NCBI RefSeq assembly: GCF_017916325.1
Contig: NC_090167.1
Span: 910,501 to 974,500 of the forward strand
DNA length: 64,000 bases
Reading direction: 5' to 3'
DNA from: Leishmania martiniquensis
Lineage: Eukaryota; Euglenozoa; Kinetoplastea; Trypanosomatida; Trypanosomatidae
Within the stretch, counting starts at the first letter, position 1. Each line of letters starts with the position of its first letter. The position numbers and the translations under genes are program-made. The notes under the pieces were generated by a model. It ran no database searches and was not told the origin of the DNA. It saw only the letters and a list, made by a program, of their open reading frames with translations. Below, one piece after another: positions 1-10,656 of the stretch.

Positions 1-784
1 GTGGGCAGCATGTAGAGTCCTTCAAGGTTCCTGTCACGTACTGGCCTACGCAGAGCAGTGACGCAATGCGTACCCCGCTGAGCGGTGCACCGAGCCAAAC
101 GGTTGTCGGGAGGAGTATCGTGTAGAACTCGGCTTCGCCAGTCAAACTCCACAACTGGAAGTAGCGAACAAGCAGCGGCTGCAGCGGGCGACAAGTGTGC
201 TGCACCCTCTCGAGCCACCGCACCTGCTGCTCATTACAGTAGCGAGAAGTGTACCACTCGCGAAAGGCAACCTGCCGCTTCGGCCGGCGCCACTGCACCA
301 GATTCTCGCGCGCTGAGGGCGACGACAACCACGTTACCGCGCACGAAGCTGCCCCAAGAGGTATGGCAGCCTCGGTGGTGCAGCCGCCGCGGATAACATC
401 CTTGCCGAGGCTGAGTGAGTTCATCGCGGAGACGGACAGGCTCTTCGCCTCCCCTCTGTCGAAGCCTTCTGCCAAGACGCTCAACGTGGTTAGCCTTGGG
501 CTTCCGCTGTCAGTGCCATTGGGGGTCGGGCCGCCGCCGTCGCGCAGGGAAAGCCCACCACCGCTGCTTGTGTTGCTGCACCGCGCAACGCTGGCCAATC
601 CGCCGCCGAGAAGGGAGTTGCTGCCACTGCCGAATACACTGGTGGTGGCAGCAACTCCTTCCTGCGCTGAAATTATGCAGGCCGATGCCATCTTAGGAGA
701 CGTCATCGATGCCACTGGCAAAAATTCCTGGGCAGAAGAGCGGTGAGCGAAGTGGCTGCTAGACGTGGACGTAGTCACAAACAT
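1..784 (-). CDS. Sphingosine-1-phosphate phosphatase (PAP2 family), 5' part only
   Basis: This is an open minus-strand frame that starts at 784 and runs off the left edge without a stop. It would dephosphorylate long-chain base phosphates at an internal membrane. After about 130 Ser/Thr/Gly-rich residues comes a conserved-looking stretch with REWYTSRYCNEQ, FQLWSLTGEAEFY and a hydrophobic span. It ends in VTGTLKDSTCCP exactly at the edge. The last residues fit the start of PAP2 motif 1 (KX6RP) as found in the S1P phosphatase/Lcb3 family, with Arg-Pro expected just outside the window. The second and third catalytic motifs and the remaining membrane spans are missing only because the window ends. 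ATG 784 is the most upstream in-frame ATG I found, and ATG 706 (MTSPKMAS) is an equally plausible start. Family assignment is fairly secure; substrate is inferred from the family. Confidence 0.8.
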   Translation of the reverse strand, partial: MFVTTSTSSSHFAHRSSAQEFLPVASMTSPKMASACIISAQEGVAATTSVFGSGSNSLLGGGLASVARCSNTSSGGGLSLRDGGGPTPNGTDSGSPRLTTLSVLAEGFDRGEAKSLSVSAMNSLSLGKDVIRGGCTTEAAIPLGAASCAVTWLSSPSARENLVQWRRPKRQVAFREWYTSRYCNEQQVRWLERVQHTCRPLQPLLVRYFQLWSLTGEAEFYTILLPTTVWLGAPLSGVRIASLLCVGQYVTGTLKDSTCCP

Positions 785-2365
785 CTCCTCTGGGGTCGCT
801 GGCACGTCAGTGACAAGGACAAGCGCCCGCCAGTGTGTACACAGAGAGACGCCGATGCTCGAGAAAAGTGCGAGTGAAACGACGAGCGGTGAAGGCGATG
901 GGTAATTTGAAGCGGAAAGCACAGAGAGGACACGCTACTGTGAGCGGGGGTAGCGCTGCCCACAAAACGGTCCGAACGAGAAGACCTCACGAGGCGACAA
1001 TAAAAAAAGAGAGTGGAACCAAAACGCAGGAGCAATACGGCTTACTGCAAATGTTCAGCAGCACCGCCCCCCCCCCTCCTGACGGTAGGAAAGTGTGGAT
1101 AGAAGCCGCCACACCGAGTGAGTGGGAGGTGGAGCGAGGCAGATGCACAATGGAGACAGACAGACAGAGAGAGAGCGGGATTCCCAGAGGCGGCGAAGAG
1201 AAAGAGGCCCTTGATGCGATTAAGACGAGAATACAGAAGGAGCTACGGGGCCACCGAGACACAAATCAAAGGTATCAAGCGCAATCGGGCACGTGCGGGT
1301 GGGGAGGAGGGACGAGAAAACAACAGAAGAAACGGATAAAGAGGGGAGGGAGGGCTAAGCGGGGGTGCGGAAAGAGGTGAGGGTGTGTACGACGGTGTAC
1401 GAACGCCACCGCTGAAAAATAGACAAATATATATATCAGAAACGAAAGAAAAAAATGTAGAGCAGATACGAGAAGCGCACACACGTGCGAGCGCAAGAGA
1501 GGGGAGGGAGAGGGGGAGAGAGAGCGCGCACCGAAACACGTGAGGCGAGCAAAGGGCCAACGATGGACACGGAGAGAGAGAGGGGGGAGGAAAGGAGAAG
1601 AAAGAGGGGTCAGCCGGCGTTGCCCAAGGGCACTCAAGTCCACACTGAAGAAAGAGGGAGGCTGAGTAAACAGAAATCAAATTCACAAGACACGCGAAGA
1701 AATCCGGGCAAAACAGCAGCGTAAGTGATTGACGGTGGTAAAAAGGGGGACCAGGGGAAGGTAGCGCGGGCAGTCATGAAAGGCGGCGGCCGAACCCAAA
1801 AAAAGCACAGAGAAACGTGAAGACGCGTGCAAGAAAGCGAGCCCGCACGTGTAAGTCTACCTATCACAGAGGCAGCAGGCAAAAGCCACGAAAGGCACAC
1901 AATAAAACAAGGAAAGCCCTCCACACGTGGATGAAAGCCCCCCCGTTTTTAGTAATCCTTTCCGGAAAAGAGAGGTTTAAGCGTGGCGACAGGGCGAGTC
2001 GACGAAAATGTGTAAATGACGACAGAACGGCGTGTGTGAGGGAGAGAGAGAGGGGGGAGGAGGAGTACAGAAACAACGAGAAAGGAAAGTGAGCCGTCCA
2101 GCGAAGCGAAATGGGGGAGGGGGGAGGTGGCAGAGGAGGATGGGAGAGGAGCAAAGACGGAGAAAAACGCCAAAGGGGTTCGTGCGGCTACGGTTCCTGC
2201 AGGATTCACAGAAAGCAGAAGAGCGCGTGTGTGTTCGTACGTTAGAGGGGTGAGGGTGAAAGTGAAGAGATGACCGGAGGGGGGACGAAAGAGTTGAAGA
2301 GTACAGGTCTTCTCTTCAAATGTACTCGTGCGTTCGTCACTGTCGAACAGCACGGGTTGTTTGGC

Positions 2366-2389
2366 GTGTGTGAGTGTGTGTGTGTGTGT
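2366..2389. repeat. (GT)n microsatellite
   Basis: A nearly pure GT run with one GA interruption lies in the long spacer. Confidence 0.8.
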
Positions 2390-2576
2390 TGGTGAGCCTC
2401 GAATTTATTGAGCACGAAGTGGGCCCTCTTCAGTTCCCCCCGTCTTCCTCCGCTTTGATTGCTGCTTGTTATCTGTCTTTCGATCTGCTGAGGGCGTGCG
2501 AAATATGAAAAAAAAGAAGCAAGGAGAGCACGTTGGCGCGCGCGTGGGCTGTCGTTTCTTTGAGCTTCTTTATGAA

Positions 2577-2591
2577 TTATATATATATATG
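2577..2591. repeat. (AT)n microsatellite
   Basis: A short alternating A/T run is followed by a GT-rich stretch. Such TA runs recur in several spacers of this window. Confidence 0.7.
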
Positions 2592-3686
2592 TGCGTGTGT
2601 ATGGATCCCACACGAGCTGCAAGACACTCCTCCGAGTTGTGCGTAACCCACCAATGAAGAGGAATGGGTGAAGAATGGCAGGGGGAGGGGGAGAGCAGTG
2701 GCGCACAGATGCGCAGCACACCAACGACGCCGCCGATCGCGCCAAAACACACCCACGCCGAGGGGATAAAGAGTAGGGAAGCAACCCAAGGAGAGAGGAG
2801 CGAGCGCAAAGAGGAAAAAAGCGCCGGCGAAGCGGAGACGGAAACGGTAGTTGTGCACGTGCGTGTGGAAGAGAGCGATGCACAAGGAGGAAAGCGAGGC
2901 CACGCAGCGCGTGCAATAAAACTATGGGCCTCTCTGCTTCCAGGGCACGGCAAGCCCAAGTCGATGATCTCGTTTTGTTCTGTTCGAGAAAGTGCCGAAA
3001 GCGGGCCAAGACAGATAAGACGCTGTAGGTATGTTGTATCACTGCCGTTGGTGCTGAAAAACGTGCGGTAAAAGTGCACGGACGAAATGTGTGAGAGAGC
3101 GCCCCTTCGACTGAGAAAGGGGGCGGATATAAGCGGCAGCAGCTGCCCTACGGCTCTTCTGCCGCCGAGTCCCTATGCAAGAGGAGCGCACGGTGCGAAC
3201 GGGAAGCGCTGTTTCCTATATATATATACGATGTAACGAAAAAGGCAACTGTCGTCCCAAGGGGGACACTCGTAGGTAAAAAAAAGGCGCAGCCGTACCT
3301 CACCCTTCCCGCAGTGCAGCGAATCACAAAGAAGACGTGCGGGAGTGGGTCAGTGGACGCAACACGGCGAGAGAGAAGAGGAGGCGAAAAGGGAGTGGGG
3401 AGTAAAATAGAAAAAACTCAAGAACACGTCACACTTCACAATGCAATCCGGAAGAGGAAAGGGGGCGGGTAGGCACGGCTAAAAAGCGATGACTGCGTTG
3501 AGAGAGTGACAGACGGAGAGAGAGAAAGAAGCAGCGAAGGCATGCACGCAAGCGTGCGCACGGGTGCGCAGAGGGAGTACTTCGTGGCTACGTTGCTTTC
3601 CCAGAGCCCCGTGCGGTGGTGCTGGTCGGCTTCCGAAACCTTACCTAATGGCACGTGTGCATGGCCCGTGCATGTAATGGGATATT

Positions 3687-3708
3687 CACACACACACATA
3701 TATATATC
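3687..3708. repeat. Compound (CA)n(TA)n microsatellite
   Basis: CACACACA passes directly into TATATATA. The same compound form recurs at 4071-4136 and 57163-57191, always in a spacer. Confidence 0.8.
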
Positions 3709-4070
3709 CAAGTAATGATGCAGGCACGTAAACGTAGGGCCCAGGCGCATGTAGGAAGGGGGAGGAACGTCGTTACGTGGGCATATCCGGGGCGATTAGC
3801 GTCGCATAGGCGATGATAACATAGTCCACCATAAAGAGGAGAAGCCGGCAAGATAGGAGAAGGGAGAGGAGAGGTCAAGAAGGAAAGCAGTCAAGCCGAG
3901 ATGGGGAACATGGAAGTGGCTGGACTTCGCCGTAGCGCGTCGTTCGAAACGCGAGCCATCATGCTACAGGCAACGTGTTTCTTTTCCGTGTAGGGCCTGC
4001 CGCGGTGGCGTTGGCTCACGCGCCAAAGGAGAAGTGGACGCAAATGGCTGGGAGCCTCTCTCTCCCTTTC

Positions 4071-4136
4071 CACACACACACACACATACACATATATATA
4101 TAACATATATATGCACATATACATATATATGTGTAT
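4071..4136. repeat. Compound (CA)n/(TA)n microsatellite, 66 bp
   Basis: Fifteen or so bases of CA repeat are followed by imperfect TA, CATA and GTGT units. It lies about 600 bases downstream of the stop codon of the coiled-coil protein gene, so probably in or near its 3' UTR. Confidence 0.85.
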
Positions 4137-4729
4137 TCATAAAAGGATAGGCCGTGGGACGAGAAGCCGGAAGGCCCCCCCCGCCTCTCGAAATTACGCG
4201 TTTTCTATTTGTTGGCTCTCTTGGGCGTGATCCACTGCCTCGCACAAGAAAATAGCGAAGCGGAGCAGGTAGCAGCAGAGGCAGAAAATAGGAAGCAGAG
4301 GTCACACCCTGGGCGGTCGTGTAGAGAAAGGGCATGCACAGTGGCCCAAGAGAAGCGCAGCGCTACACCGCTGCCGCGCACACGCGATGCATGGAGCAGC
4401 GTATGCACGACGGAAGGCGCCCGAGTGCCGAGTGCACTCACAGACACAGGCACCCCTCCGCACATACATGAATCGAATCCTTGGCAATGTCTAAAGACGG
4501 TCACAGATATTACTATAAGAAGAGCGGCGGCATAGAGGGAGTGGGGTGAGGTGAGGAGCGCAGAGAATCAGTGAGAAATAGGGGAGCCGCAAACAGAGGC
4601 CTCACCACCGGGCCCCGCGAAACCAACGCCACGTGGCGCTCCCCCGTCCCCTGCATTCTGTCCCTCTCTCTTCACCCCTCACCCTCCTCTGACCACCTCG
4701 GCCGCCCTTTTTCGCTGTTTCCTCACGCC

Positions 4730-6172
4730 TCACTGCGTTGATAATGTGTCGCGAGTCCATGTCCACACTGTTCGCCGGCCAGACACATTGTTGCCGCTCT
4801 GCCCCGCCACAGCAGAGCGCTGCGACAGCAACTCTGCTGGGGCAACAAGGCGCCCTCGATCCTTGGCGCACACGGATGCCAAAACAGCGGCGGCACTGGC
4901 ACACTGTGGCGCGCTGCAGGCGGACGCCTCTTGTACGTCATCCGCTCTCGCTGCCTTCGGGGGTGTGAACTGGATGGATCGCGCCGCCTCGGAAGCACGC
5001 TGACGTTTGGCCCCCACGGCTGCGGCCTCAGCAACGAGCATTGCAGAGCGCGAGGCAACTCGCACGGCGAAGTTTCCGCGGAACCGCTGAGTGCGCGGAA
5101 GTGACCCGTTCCGCAGGTGCGTTTGCGAGGGACGGTTATCGCGATCAGACACCACGTCAGCAGAAGGCGGAGCAGCTGCAGCGGTGTTACAGGCAGCAGT
5201 CCGGCCCTCTGTCGGCTGGGTTTGTCTCGTGTTGCGGTTCACGTTGGCAGCGGGCACCACTGTCACCCGTTCAAAGCAGCTCGCCGGTGCGAAGCCGATG
5301 CGCTTCTTTTCACGGGGACTGAGCTGCTCATCAATCGCATCATACACACACCCTACCGCTGTCGATGGGGACAGTGGTTGGTGAGGAGATGTATAAGCGA
5401 TACGGGGAGCCATCGCAGCGGCGCCCGCTGTGGCGGCCGTGCCTTGCGTGCTCGGCGGAGCGCCGCCACGTGGCTGCTCCCGTGGGCTCCTCTCCGTCAC
5501 TGGCGACACTAGAAGTGAAGCTTGAAGAGAGCCATGGGCGGCTGTCGCGCTCACTTCGACACACCGCGTCAGTTTTTCTTTCAGCAAGAGAAGCAGTCGA
5601 TTCACAGCGGCAGGCGCCATGAGCGACGCATCTCGGTGTGCATTAGCCGTCTCAGCACCTGGGGGGGCCGAGCACGACTCTCCTGCGGCGGGGGAGGGAA
5701 TGGGGTGCATGCTCAACGCGCGAGGCCCCCCAGACAGACTAGCTTCAGTCGGTCCTCTCCCCAGCGAGCATACGTAATCGTGACACTTTCGCACAAAGGC
5801 CTGTCTCTGCGAACGCAACTGCCGCGCGGCGTCGTCACTCGCCCGTACAGCGCCCCTGGCGTGCGCTTCCGCAAGGCGGCGTTCTGCGTGGCCCAGAGTG
5901 AGGTTGGCCGCCAGCTCCTCCTGCCTCGCCTGCTCTTCAGCGATGATAGCCTCCTGGTGGTGCAGCTCTCGCCGCAGGGTCTCTGTGCGCTGCTGGACCT
6001 CGCGGAGTTCGACCTGCGTCAGCTGCTGCTCCTTCTGCAGAGCACACACCAGCCCGTAAAGCTCCTCCGCAGAGCCAGGCTCTCGAGACATGCTGACAGA
6101 CGCTGCGAAGGGCCCCGGGGAGAAAAAGGATTTGATGTTATTTGGCGGGCGCTGTTGGAGGTATGACCGCAT
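4730..6172 (-). CDS. Coiled-coil protein of unknown function, 480 aa
   Basis: I do not recognise this protein. Residues 28-125 form a Glu/Gln/Arg-rich heptad-like helix region (QKEQQLTQVELREVQQ, then LRRELHHQEAIIAEEQ) typical of a coiled coil, followed by VRKCHDYVCSL. The rest is Ser/Ala/Pro-rich and probably disordered, with islands such as KKRIGFAPASCFERV and RSIQFTPPKAARA that look like short interaction motifs. An in-frame ATG at 6511 gives 593 aa, but that extension is Cys/Ser/Leu-rich and lies upstream of a strong polypyrimidine-AG acceptor at 6192. I therefore prefer ATG 6172 (MRSYLQQRP), which leaves a 5' UTR of about 20 bases. ATG 6091 (MSREPGSAEE) is the alternative. A structural or scaffold role is only a guess. 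Confidence 0.75.
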   Translation of the reverse strand: MRSYLQQRPPNNIKSFFSPGPFAASVSMSREPGSAEELYGLVCALQKEQQLTQVELREVQQRTETLRRELHHQEAIIAEEQARQEELAANLTLGHAERRLAEAHARGAVRASDDAARQLRSQRQAFVRKCHDYVCSLGRGPTEASLSGGPRALSMHPIPSPAAGESCSAPPGAETANAHRDASLMAPAAVNRLLLLLKEKLTRCVEVSATAAHGSLQASLLVSPVTERSPREQPRGGAPPSTQGTAATAGAAAMAPRIAYTSPHQPLSPSTAVGCVYDAIDEQLSPREKKRIGFAPASCFERVTVVPAANVNRNTRQTQPTEGRTAACNTAAAAPPSADVVSDRDNRPSQTHLRNGSLPRTQRFRGNFAVRVASRSAMLVAEAAAVGAKRQRASEAARSIQFTPPKAARADDVQEASACSAPQCASAAAVLASVCAKDRGRLVAPAELLSQRSAVAGQSGNNVSGRRTVWTWTRDTLSTQ

Positions 6173-6993
6173 AGTCTTGAAGAGAGCAGCGCTAAGAAAG
6201 GCAGAAAAGATCTCTGCGGAGCCCGCGGGCGCTGCGGCTGTTTCACAGAAGGGCACCGGCGACCCACGCGCAGAGGCACAGCACAACAGAAAAGAGAGAG
6301 AGCGTGCGGCCGCGCCGTCACACGGTTCTGCGAAAGGACAGCTCGCCGAGCTGAAGCAGGGGCAAGGGGCGCAATGCGGTAAGGCACCCTTGCTGCCATA
6401 GATGTGTTCTTCTGTGCCTTTGCCTATGCATGCAGCATCGAAAAGAGGGAGAAAGGACGGTAGGAGAGCGTGTAGCAATCTGGATGGGGAGAGGAACGGG
6501 AGACGGATCATCGGCGGGAGCAGTGCCGCTTCTTGCTGAGCGCCCTATGCGTAGAAGGTGGCCTCCATATGCAGAGCGGCGCGCCGTCGGTGACGCCACT
6601 CAGGGCCTCTCAAGCACCCTGCTTCACCAGCGCTCCACGCGCTGCGCTCGTATTTGTTTCGGGGCAGCCACTCAACATCAGAGGAGATGAAGAGGGAAAT
6701 CGAAAACGCACTGCTATCACCCCTTTCAGAAGATTCTGTGTGCTTCACCGCGTGCCTCTCTTTACGTCTGTGCTCGTGTCTGAGTGTGTGTGTATGTGCG
6801 TGAAGGAGGGAGCATAAGGCAGATCGCTAGGGCGGCGCCGATTCGGTTCCTCTTTGTGGAGCACTTCCTTGGCAGATGTGGCATGATCCCGCACTTCAAG
6901 CGAAGGTGAGGGAGCCCCCGCTTTCGATCAGCGAACAAGAGTACGTACGTGCCACGCTGACTCTCTATGCAAACACTTTGCCCTTCCTTCCCT
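6173..6993. other. Spacer between coiled-coil protein gene and 1220-aa gene
   Basis: About 0.8 kb of UTR sequence. Apart from the acceptor at 6192 and a GT-rich stretch near 6780-6800 I see nothing specific. Confidence 0.5.
6192..6212 (-). promoter_or_regulatory. Predicted trans-splice acceptor (polypyrimidine tract + AG)
   Basis: Read on the minus strand, an uninterrupted pyrimidine-rich tract (TCTTTTCTGCCTTTCTTAG) ends in AG at 6193-6192, 20 bases before ATG 6172. It is the main reason for choosing that start. Confidence 0.55.
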
Positions 6994-9900
6994 CTAGGTG
7001 GCACAGGAGGCCCCCTCCAACAGAGCCAGAGCAGCCTCTTGGCACCACACCAGCTCGCGACACAGATCCACCATCTTCTGCGGAGCATCGACAGCGTACT
7101 CCCACTCCACCGGAAGGCTGTTGGGCAGCACGGCACTGGATGCCACAGCGTCCTTGCGACTGCCGTGCTCATGATCCCTGCCCATAAGCTGTTCCTCAGC
7201 TGACGTGGAGAGTGCGTGGCGCTGCAGCGCCCTTGTCACTATGCTCTCTCGTGCCCCCGTAATGTCACCACAGACGGCTATCACCGCCTCCACTTGACAA
7301 CATGTCCTTGTGGCAGAGGCCTTCCTTCGCCTCGAGCTTGCCGCATTAGGGGCGGTTGCCCGCGTCGAGTCCTCCGGCGGCTGTGCATTTGGAGAAGGCA
7401 AGGAGGATGCCTTCTGGGGAGAAGCCGGCGGAGTTGTGGAAGGTGCTGCTTGTAGTGGCGAAAGAGGCGGCTCGCAGCGGCGGAAACGCTGAGGATAAGC
7501 GTAATGGAGCGAGGTGACCAACTGCGCGTCTTCTTCGGCGCTGGGGGGAACGGACCTGTGGACGCCTCGGAAACTTTCAGCGGCAGCGGCGGCGGCGAAG
7601 TCGGAGTCGGAGTCGGGGTCGCTCGTCTCTGTGTCCGAGTCGCCTAGCTCTCGGGTCGCGAACGACTCCACAGGGGCCACCTGTAGAAGTGCCCATACAG
7701 GAACCACAGACACCTGCGTTTCTAGCGCCAGGTCCTTCAAAGAGGCATCGTTAGGTCGCGGATCCGCTGCGCCACAGGCTGCCTCACTGCTGCCGCCCTC
7801 CAGGCCCTTCACATCTGCAGTGCTCTCTGCAAGTGGTGAGCGGTGCGTGTGAAGCCGCAGCAAGAGCGCTGGGTCCTCGAAGAACGCCAATCGGCCGCCA
7901 GACCCGTCTGGCACGCCATCCGCGTCTGCCCATTCCTCGGGCATGACAGCGTGCGGGCATGGCGACTGCTGCAAGCGAAATCGAGCAAAGGAGACGGCGA
8001 ACTGGGTCGGTGGCGCTGGTGGCTTCGCGGCGGCGTTCTTCTTACGCCGCGCTTGTGAGCTGGATGTCTTTGCTTCTGCAGCATTTCTATGCCTTCGGCC
8101 CGCTGCTGCCGCGGGTCGCTGTATGAAAAAAAATGAATGCAGCCCCAACTCATAACTCGGCCGCAGCACCCCCACCTCATTGCGAGTGACGAGGGCGGAG
8201 ACGTAGCATAGCATCTCCTCAAGCGGCATGACCAGTAGATAGGTGATGTACGGGTTGCCGCTCTGCGTGAGCTCCGCATTCAGCACCGGTATCGGTGACA
8301 ACAGATGCCCTCCTTTGCCCACATGACTCACGTAGGTGTTGGATTGCTGTTGGGCTGCGGTGATGTACAGCTGCCTCGAGGAGGCGACACCTTTGCTCGG
8401 GTCGCTATGGCGCATCGGAAGGCAAGAGAAGATCTTATGAAGCGCACTCGTCACGCTGCCCGGATGCCGCCCACCTCCACCGAGGCTGCCCCTAAAGGGG
8501 CTCGCGGCAGCCGCGGTGTTGGCGTTTGCCTGGCGCGGATTTGCTTCCTCGCCGGCCGTAGAAGCGGGAGCGTTGGCTGCTGCAGCAGCGCCGCCGCCCT
8601 GTGTACTTGGCCCGCCTAATTGCGGGGCCTCGCGCAAAATCAGCCGGTGCAGGTGCTGTGCGACGCGCAGCTGCTCGTCGGTCACCGAGTCGGCCAGATC
8701 ACCTGAGGACGGCTTCCTCGCCCTGTCCAGAGCGTCCTCAATTGCTGTGACAGCGAAGAGGGCATCGTGAAAAGCTGGCGTATAAGGGGCAGTGCTGTGC
8801 GTGCATGCAGACACGAAAGCGGGTGCTAACGGCGCCGTCATCACCGTCGAGGGTGCGTCGGATTGCGAGCGGGCCTTTGCCATGGAGGACTCAAGAAGAG
8901 ACTCCACCAGCTGCAAGGACGTCAGTGGTGACGCCGACGCCGACCCTACCGTACGTGGGAAGGCGAGACAGAAGGCCAGAGCGTCACCAACAGTGATGAG
9001 AAGCACGTCCACTACTACCGCACAGGGCAACTTGGCTGCGGATTCCCCCAAGCGCATGGGCCAGGACGTCCAGCGGATTGCATCTGCAGCTGGCGCAGGT
9101 GGCTGGCGTCTCGAAAAGGGTCGAGGAGCCGCGAAGCGAGCCAGGCGGTCGATTGCGGTGGCTGCCAGCAGCACCTGCTCCTCGTGGCTGAGCAGCTTCG
9201 AGAACCTCGCGGAGGCCAACAGCAGGCCGGACGGCGAGTAAACAGCCACAAGAGGCGCCGCGCCGATGAACGGTGCTGACGGCAGTCCGTCTGTAGTGGC
9301 AGCCACCGCCGCCTCTGCGTCTTTGCATTCTGTAAGCGCCCACAGATCATGCAAGATGAGGCGCTCCAGGTCCGCGGCTTGGCGTGTGGGCATCGGCCTC
9401 TCACTGCCCGCAAGCAAACGAGCGATTGCCCACACCAACACCCGGCCACTCTCCTCGGCCGTGCGCGCCACGGCCGCCCAGCTGGAGCTCCCTTTCAAGA
9501 GCCTGTCGTTCTGCCGCCGCAAGTGTGAAATACAGTGCAGCAGCGGCGCCCCGCCGTGAGCCTGCGCAGATGCACAGCAAGCGCAGCCGCTCTTGCGGCA
9601 TCCTCCCGCCTGTGCGGCACCAATCCGAACGTGCTCCAGACCTTCGAGAAGGACGGCACGAAGCACCCTTGTGGTGCTCTCAGTGGCGGCATCATCGCTT
9701 CTTCCCAAGGCGTTTGCAGCCTTACCCTGATACTTGAGTGACGGAGTAGAAAGCTGAAGGCGGACCGCTAGCAAGCTCAGCGGCACGACACCTTGCGGTA
9801 GAAAGTACAGCAAGGAGCGACGCCGCAGCGCAGCGGCGTAGCTCAGGGGAGGTCGGGTCACCAGCGAGGCCGGCTCGAGAGCCTTGGATAATGCGGTCGA

Positions 9901-10656
9901 CGAATGCGCGATCGGAACGCTTGCTGTTGCACATGGAACGTGTGCCAGAGCCCCCACCGCGAGGTTCGATGTAGTTCCGGTCGCCGCATCAGAAAGAAGC
10001 GGCTGCAGAGACAACTGCCCTGCTGACCCCTCCACACCTTCGATGGCGGAGCAGCCCTGTGTCAGTTTCATTAAGAACTGTCGATTCGACGAGGTGACAG
10101 CGCTGCCTGTGTTGCTCAGCAGATCGACGCCGACTCCTTTAGCGCGTTCGAGCCACAGAGTCGGTGGCACACGTCTCCTCCCATCGTCCTCACGCACGAT
10201 AGCAGCCTCCGCGCTCGCCGTTGAGGTTAGTGGTGGCGGTGCGCGGGTGCACAGCGCGTCTAACAGAACTTGCACGCCTCGCTCGTTGGTGATACACAGC
10301 ACGGCAAACACGCGATCGAGCAGAAGCCGGAGCGGAGACGACTCCGTCATCTCTGTATCTTCCTCATCACCAACGGCGACCGTTGTGAGGCCAAGGCGGC
10401 CACCCAAGTCACGTTGATCGACCATGACGCACGAGTTCATGCTCTCGTCGGTGCCGCGCACGCCATTTGCGTCACTGTTGCTCCTGCCGGAAATGGCGGG
10501 GGCACTGTTGGTTAGTGTGCTGAAGGTATGCAGCTGCCGAAGACGAAATGGAGGCTGAAAGAGCAGCGCCATGCCCTCAAGACTTGGGACGAGCCGTCCA
10601 TGAGAAGGAGCTGCGTAGCGATGGCCTCCGCTACACTCGACGCGAACCCACGACAT
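6994..10656 (-). CDS. Large protein of unknown function with possible longin-type (Mon1/Fuz/HPS1) segment, 1220 aa
   Basis: I do not recognise this protein with certainty. Around residues 470-580 the pattern VAVYSPSGLLLASARFSKLL, then a Leu/Ala helix, then CAVVVDVLLITVGDALAFCL recalls the first longin domain of Mon1, Fuz or HPS1 proteins. That would suggest a Rab-GEF or vesicle-trafficking role, but the resemblance is weak. A second hydrophobic, structured-looking block is at about 805-860 (LYITAAQQQSNTYVSHVGKG, then YITYLLVMPLEEMLCYVSAL). Ser/Ala/Pro-rich low-complexity segments separate these blocks. The frame is open further upstream only from a GTG; ATG 10656 (MSWVRVECSGG) is the first ATG, with ATG 10572 (MALLFQPPF) as alternative. 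I see no transmembrane or signal segment. Confidence 0.75.
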   Translation of the reverse strand: MSWVRVECSGGHRYAAPSHGRLVPSLEGMALLFQPPFRLRQLHTFSTLTNSAPAISGRSNSDANGVRGTDESMNSCVMVDQRDLGGRLGLTTVAVGDEEDTEMTESSPLRLLLDRVFAVLCITNERGVQVLLDALCTRAPPPLTSTASAEAAIVREDDGRRRVPPTLWLERAKGVGVDLLSNTGSAVTSSNRQFLMKLTQGCSAIEGVEGSAGQLSLQPLLSDAATGTTSNLAVGALAHVPCATASVPIAHSSTALSKALEPASLVTRPPLSYAAALRRRSLLYFLPQGVVPLSLLAVRLQLSTPSLKYQGKAANALGRSDDAATESTTRVLRAVLLEGLEHVRIGAAQAGGCRKSGCACCASAQAHGGAPLLHCISHLRRQNDRLLKGSSSWAAVARTAEESGRVLVWAIARLLAGSERPMPTRQAADLERLILHDLWALTECKDAEAAVAATTDGLPSAPFIGAAPLVAVYSPSGLLLASARFSKLLSHEEQVLLAATAIDRLARFAAPRPFSRRQPPAPAADAIRWTSWPMRLGESAAKLPCAVVVDVLLITVGDALAFCLAFPRTVGSASASPLTSLQLVESLLESSMAKARSQSDAPSTVMTAPLAPAFVSACTHSTAPYTPAFHDALFAVTAIEDALDRARKPSSGDLADSVTDEQLRVAQHLHRLILREAPQLGGPSTQGGGAAAAANAPASTAGEEANPRQANANTAAAASPFRGSLGGGGRHPGSVTSALHKIFSCLPMRHSDPSKGVASSRQLYITAAQQQSNTYVSHVGKGGHLLSPIPVLNAELTQSGNPYITYLLVMPLEEMLCYVSALVTRNEVGVLRPSYELGLHSFFFIQRPAAAAGRRHRNAAEAKTSSSQARRKKNAAAKPPAPPTQFAVSFARFRLQQSPCPHAVMPEEWADADGVPDGSGGRLAFFEDPALLLRLHTHRSPLAESTADVKGLEGGSSEAACGAADPRPNDASLKDLALETQVSVVPVWALLQVAPVESFATRELGDSDTETSDPDSDSDFAAAAAAESFRGVHRSVPPSAEEDAQLVTSLHYAYPQRFRRCEPPLSPLQAAPSTTPPASPQKASSLPSPNAQPPEDSTRATAPNAASSRRRKASATRTCCQVEAVIAVCGDITGARESIVTRALQRHALSTSAEEQLMGRDHEHGSRKDAVASSAVLPNSLPVEWEYAVDAPQKMVDLCRELVWCQEAALALLEGASCAT

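Larger units (their letters stand above)
785..4729. other. 3.9-kb intergenic/UTR region, no convincing gene
   Basis: This is the longest spacer in the window. It separates the coiled-coil protein gene from the downstream S1P phosphatase. It holds long polypurine stretches (for example 1485-1610, 2030-2150 and 2664-2890), which become CT-rich in the sense RNA, plus several CA/TA microsatellites. Minus-strand frames of up to 266 codons exist, but they are built of Ser/Leu/Pro/Arg from the CT-rich sequence and show no recognisable domain. It must contain a 3' UTR, a polyadenylation region and a trans-splice acceptor. Confidence 0.6.

Noticed and set aside
249..746. 165-codon plus-strand frame at the left edge
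   Set aside because: Antisense to the open S1P phosphatase frame, which has family motifs.
2242..3042. 266-codon minus-strand frame
   Set aside because: Composed of Ser/Leu/Pro/Arg/His from CT-rich and CA/TA repeat sequence; no domain or conserved-looking block.
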